A stretch of 64,000 bases of DNA from Aureococcus anophagefferens (lineage: Eukaryota; Sar; Pelagophyceae; Pelagomonadales; Pelagomonadaceae). How positions within the stretch are numbered: position 1 is the first letter of the stretch; the number at the start of each line of letters is the position of its first letter. The stretch is taken from NCBI RefSeq assembly GCF_000186865.1, contig NW_008705563.1:2554690-2618689 (forward strand). The letters run 5' to 3'. The translations under genes and the position numbers were made by a program. Positions 61,202-64,000 of the stretch are shown here, one piece after another. The notes under the pieces were generated by a model. The model was not told the DNA's origin. It did not search any database and worked only from the letters and a program-made list of their open reading frames with translations.

Positions 61202-62644
61202 TCAGGCGTCGACCGCGTCGACGACGCCGCCGCCCGCGATCGAGAAGAGGCAGTCGCCGTAGGGCATGTAGGGCGAGTGCTGGAGGACGGCCTTGCGCTG
61301 GCCGCGGCCCGCCTTCTTGAGGAAGATCTTCGTGTTCGTGTTGTGGGCCTGCGAGGGGGACGCGGGGGTCGAGGCGCGCCGACGAACGACGTTCGGGCGC
61401 GGTTCTCGACCATCACGGGGCCGCCGCAGGACTTGACCTGGGGCCCGCCGAGCGAGAACTGGTCCGGCACGGCCATGACCTGGTTCGTGACGACGACGGC
61501 GACCTTGAAGGCCTGGGCGAACTTCTTGAGCTCGCGGAGGTGCGCGTTGAGCGTCTGCTGGCGCTCCGAGAGCTCGCCGCGGCCCGCGAACTCCGCGCGG
61601 AGGTTCGCCATGACGCAGTCGACGACGACGAGGCGGTACTCGCCCTCGCTCGGCTCCGCGAGCTCGCGCGCGGCGTGCTTGAGGCACTCGCACTGCTGCT
61701 CGAAGTTCGCGGCGCGGGCGCTCGTAATGTTGTGGAGGCACTGGTCCGCGTCGACGCCCGAGGCCTCGGCGATCTGGACGAGGCGCTCCGTGCGGAAGGT
61801 GTCGTCCTGCGAGGCGGCGTCGAAGGCGGCGCGTGCGGAGGCGCGCGCGCGGCCGACGGTCGAGTTCCGGTTCCGGAACACACGGGCGGGCGGCGCGGCC
61901 GCGCGGCCGACGGTCCGGCCGGTTCCGAGGACGCGGAGCTCGCGCCGTGTCGATGAAGAGCACGCGGCCCGCGGCGCCGCCGTCCTCCTGGGCGAGCTGG
62001 GCCTTGACGCAGAGCGTGAGCGCGAGCTGGGTCTTGCCCGAGCCGGCGTCGCCGAAGATTTCAGTGATCGTGCCGATCTCAATGCCGCCGCCGATGAGCG
62101 CGTCGAAGGCCGCCGAGCCCGTCGTGATCTGCGACGCGGGGGGGCGCCATTTTCACTTGCGCGCGCGGCTCGCGCGTTTCGGGGACGAAGGCTCGTACCT
62201 TGGCCGTCGCCTCGCGCTCCGCCTTGAGCTCGAGGCCCGAGCGGAAGGAGAAGGAGGCCGACGTCGGGTCCGCGACGAGCGCCTTGCCGCGGATGAAGGC
62301 GACGCGGTCCGTGCTGAAGCCCTGCGACGCGCGCGCGTCGGGCGAGCTCGAGCGTCGAACGAGTTCGCGAGTTCGGACGCGGCGCGCGCCTTGATGGCGG
62401 CGAGCTCGCGCGTCGAGGCGGAGGCGACGAGGCCGACGGTCGTGAGGCCCGCCTTGGTGAGCTTGACGATGTCCGCGGCCTGGATGCCGTGCGCGCGCAG
62501 CTCGCTGACGGACGCGAACGACTCCACGAAGTGCGCCTCGTCCTCATCCTCGCCCTCCTCGGCCATGACGATGTCGACGTCCTTGGCCTGGGGCGGGGCG
62601 TCGAGGGGGGGGAGCTCCGTGGTGTTCTGGGCGACGGTCGACAT
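61202..62644 (-). CDS. DMC1: DMC1/RAD51-family recombinase
   Basis: An N-terminal helix-hairpin-helix (ELRAHGIQAADIVKLTKAGL) is followed by the RecA core: ITTGSAAFDALIGGGIE, Walker A GDAGSGKTQ, VLFIDT, AEASGVDADQCLHNI, Walker B-like LVVVDCVMANLR, GRGELSERQQTL, VVVTNQVMA, and a C-terminus GGGVVDAVDA. GRGELxERQQ and the VMAxxR string favour meiotic DMC1 over RAD51. Introns inferred by frame: 62129-62198 (GT-AG), 61807-61945 (GC-AG, restores IDT-DDTFRTERL) and 61349-61398 (GC-AG). Between the hairpin and GFSTDRVAF (~62322-62350) a frame change or a further GC-AG intron is needed; a ~17-bp insertion flanked by GACGC is one reading. It acts in nuclear strand exchange. Confidence 0.85.
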
Positions 62645-63537
62645 GGTGTAGTGAGGTAGAAGTGATGAGCTTTGTGAGGGTGTTGAGAGGAGCTAGTTCT
62701 TTGGCTGATGGAAGGTTCTCTGCGTTGAAGTTGACCTCAGTGGCCGTTGAAGTTGAACTTCGCGATCAGCGCCCGGAACGACGCGGTCGTGCGCGCGGCG
62801 GAGCAGGCGTCGGCCGCAGGAGCGCCCTTCGTCGCATCGTCGCGTCGGCGCCGTCGCTGGCGAACGCGGCGAGCGCTCGGCCCGCTTCCGCCGATCGACG
62901 CCGTAGCAGGCCGCGCGCGTCGCGGTCGTCGCCTCGGTCGCCCCAAGAACGCGAGGGCGCCTGACCATACCCCTAAAGGATCACTGCTCGCTCCGCGCCC
63001 GCCGCTGGGTCGCCGTTTTCGGGCCGCGGTGGGCATCAGCGTCGTAACTTCAACCGAAGAATCGGAATCGCCGCGACGCGCCTTCCGCGAGCGCGGCAGT
63101 AGGTCCGCCGGACCGCTCGGGGAGCCGTCCGCCGTGGCGCAGGGATCGCGTCGCAGCGCGCCGCGCCGCGCTCACGCCGGCGCGGGTCCCACCGTCGCGG
63201 CGCGGTATCGGCCCAAAGGCGCCGGGTCCTTGACGGGGCTGGCCGCGGCGCGCGGGCCTCGTGCGAGGCTTCCGTGGAAGCGATGCATGCCAGGTGTCGC
63301 TACGCGCACGGCTTCGACCGCTGCCGTCGAGCGCCGCGCCGCGCTCGCGCGGCGCTCGGAGGCCATCGAGGGCCCCCAACCGGCGCCGCAGGGCCTGCCA
63401 CGGCGTCGACGGCCGCGCAGCGATGGGCGCGCGGTCGCAGCCGTGAGCGCGACGGCCGGGCCGCGCCGCATGGGCTGCGGCTCGCCGCGGCGGCGCATCT
63501 CCACGCGCGCGCAGGAGGGGGGCAGGCATGCTGCCCC
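62645..63537. other. Divergent intergenic region, no supported gene
   Basis: These 893 bp separate the recombinase and shugoshin-like starts. The first ~110 bp are AT-richer and contain a direct repeat of CGTTGAAGTTGA. Long open frames exist on both strands, but they are Arg/Ala-rich with no recognisable motif and no good start; a short minus-strand end (TTASFRALIAKFNFNGH-stop at ~62737) looks protein-like but cannot be tied to a gene. I treat the region as promoter plus unexplained GC-rich sequence. Confidence 0.4.
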
Positions 63538-64000
63538 ATGCTCTCACGCTACTTCAACAAAATAGTTGAAGCTTCGAAAAAGCCCCTGTCCAAAATGACC
63601 TCGCGCCGGCCGCGCCGCGCGCCGCGGCCGGCGCCGGCGCCGCCCGCGGTCGAGCTGTCCCTCGTGGCCCTCGCGGAGAACAATCGACAGCTCACGGCGG
63701 AGCTCGTTCAGCGGCGCGCGGCCTCCGTCGCGTTGAGCGGGGCCGTGAGGGCGTTGAAACGGAGGTTGATCGCCGCGACGACCGGCCCGACGGTCGCCGA
63801 CGCGTCGACGCAGACGGCGCCGCCGAGCCCGCCGTCCGCGTCGACGTCGTCGACGAGCTCGCCGTCGACGCGCGGCGCGCGCTCGCCCGACGACGCGTCG
63901 CTGAAGCTCGACGACCACGCGCGGCCCGCGAAGCGTCGCGCGCGGCGCCCGGGAGCCCAGGGCGTCGTGTCCTACGCGGAGCCGTCGCTCAAGGCGAAGA
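63538..64000 (+). CDS. SGO: Shugoshin-like protein (3' partial)
   Basis: The frame is open from ATG 63538 to the window edge (154 residues seen). After a basic N-terminus, residues ~40-78 form a short coiled coil (ENNRQLTAELVQRRAAS then VRALKRRL), as in shugoshin N-termini. A Ser/Thr/Pro-rich linker leads to RPAKRRARR and VVSYAEPSLKAK, which matches the start of the conserved shugoshin C-motif (YxEPSLxxKLRR); the rest lies outside the window. Shugoshins protect centromeric cohesin with PP2A in mitosis and meiosis. Met20 (63595) is an alternative start. The call rests on the coiled coil plus the C-motif, so it is probable rather than certain. Confidence 0.68.
   Translation, partial: MLSRYFNKIVEASKKPLSKMTSRRPRRAPRPAPAPPAVELSLVALAENNRQLTAELVQRRAASVALSGAVRALKRRLIAATTGPTVADASTQTAPPSPPSASTSSTSSPSTRGARSPDDASLKLDDHARPAKRRARRPGAQGVVSYAEPSLKAK

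Noticed and set aside
62747..63565. 272-codon plus-strand frame and overlapping minus-strand frames between the recombinase and shugoshin genes
   Set aside because: No good start codon, very Arg-rich, no motif; the plus frame overlaps the start of the shugoshin-like gene.
1..64000. Bacterial or viral origin of the window
   Set aside because: Spliced introners, plastid-targeted light-harvesting protein, DMC1, shugoshin-like and ZMYND12-like genes are eukaryotic nuclear features; no operons or Shine-Dalgarno sites are seen.

Overview
The window is nuclear DNA of a eukaryotic alga, most likely a pelagophyte close to Aureococcus. Five things point there: very GC-rich coding sequence; a fucoxanthin-chlorophyll-type light-harvesting protein with a heterokont plastid-targeting N-terminus (AAAFQAP); large mosaic extracellular proteins; MYND/RING/Sel1 and ankyrin paralogues; and above all seven ~180-203 bp introner elements (DNA-transposon-like sequences that create introns) plus two short candidates. 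The species is an inference; the introners and the plastid protein are read directly.

Layout. 1-5840: 3' part of a polyketide-synthase-type acyltransferase fused to a membrane domain, a MOSC protein, a small orphan and a MYND-RING-Sel1 protein. 5919-17448 (minus): one giant gene (~3,770 aa) with four PUB domains, EF-hands, WD40 repeats, a degenerate kinase-like domain and a helical-repeat tail, with three frame disruptions. 17647-21266: a ZMYND12-like TPR protein, a Pro/Gln/Tyr repeat protein and the light-harvesting protein. 21488-26440: a multi-pass membrane protein divergent from a three-domain carbohydrate enzyme (GT61 + exostosin-like + sulfotransferase). 26561-34526: two ankyrin paralogues enclosing a WD40 protein, a MYND-RING-Sel1 protein, an SH3 protein and a TRM10 tRNA methyltransferase ending in a CaaX box. 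34546-51554 (minus): one gene in five exons for a 5,438-residue surface protein (FG-GAP repeats, GCC2/GCC3 Cys-rich repeats, SEA-like modules, multi-pass C-terminus). 51715-58128: an NLR-like protein (ARM, LRR, CHAT protease, NB-ARC ATPase) broken by an assembly gap inside an introner. 58196-61025: tandemly duplicated MYND-RING-Sel1 genes. 61202-64000: a DMC1/RAD51 recombinase divergent from the 5' part of a shugoshin-like gene.

The unifying feature is how introns arose. Each complete long element starts with CTG (or a one-base variant), ends with CAG, and lies between 8-bp direct repeats. The first repeat copy starts with GT or GC and acts as the splice donor; the end of the element acts as the acceptor; removing both restores the interrupted reading frame exactly. 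With these junctions the surface-protein gene joins to 16,317 coding nt (5,439 codons) and the glyco-enzyme gene to 3,192 nt (1,064 codons), which strongly supports the gene models. Elements occur in both orientations relative to their host genes.

No rRNA, tRNA or CRISPR array was recognised. All splice sites and domain calls come from reading the sequence; none was tested with transcripts or database searches.
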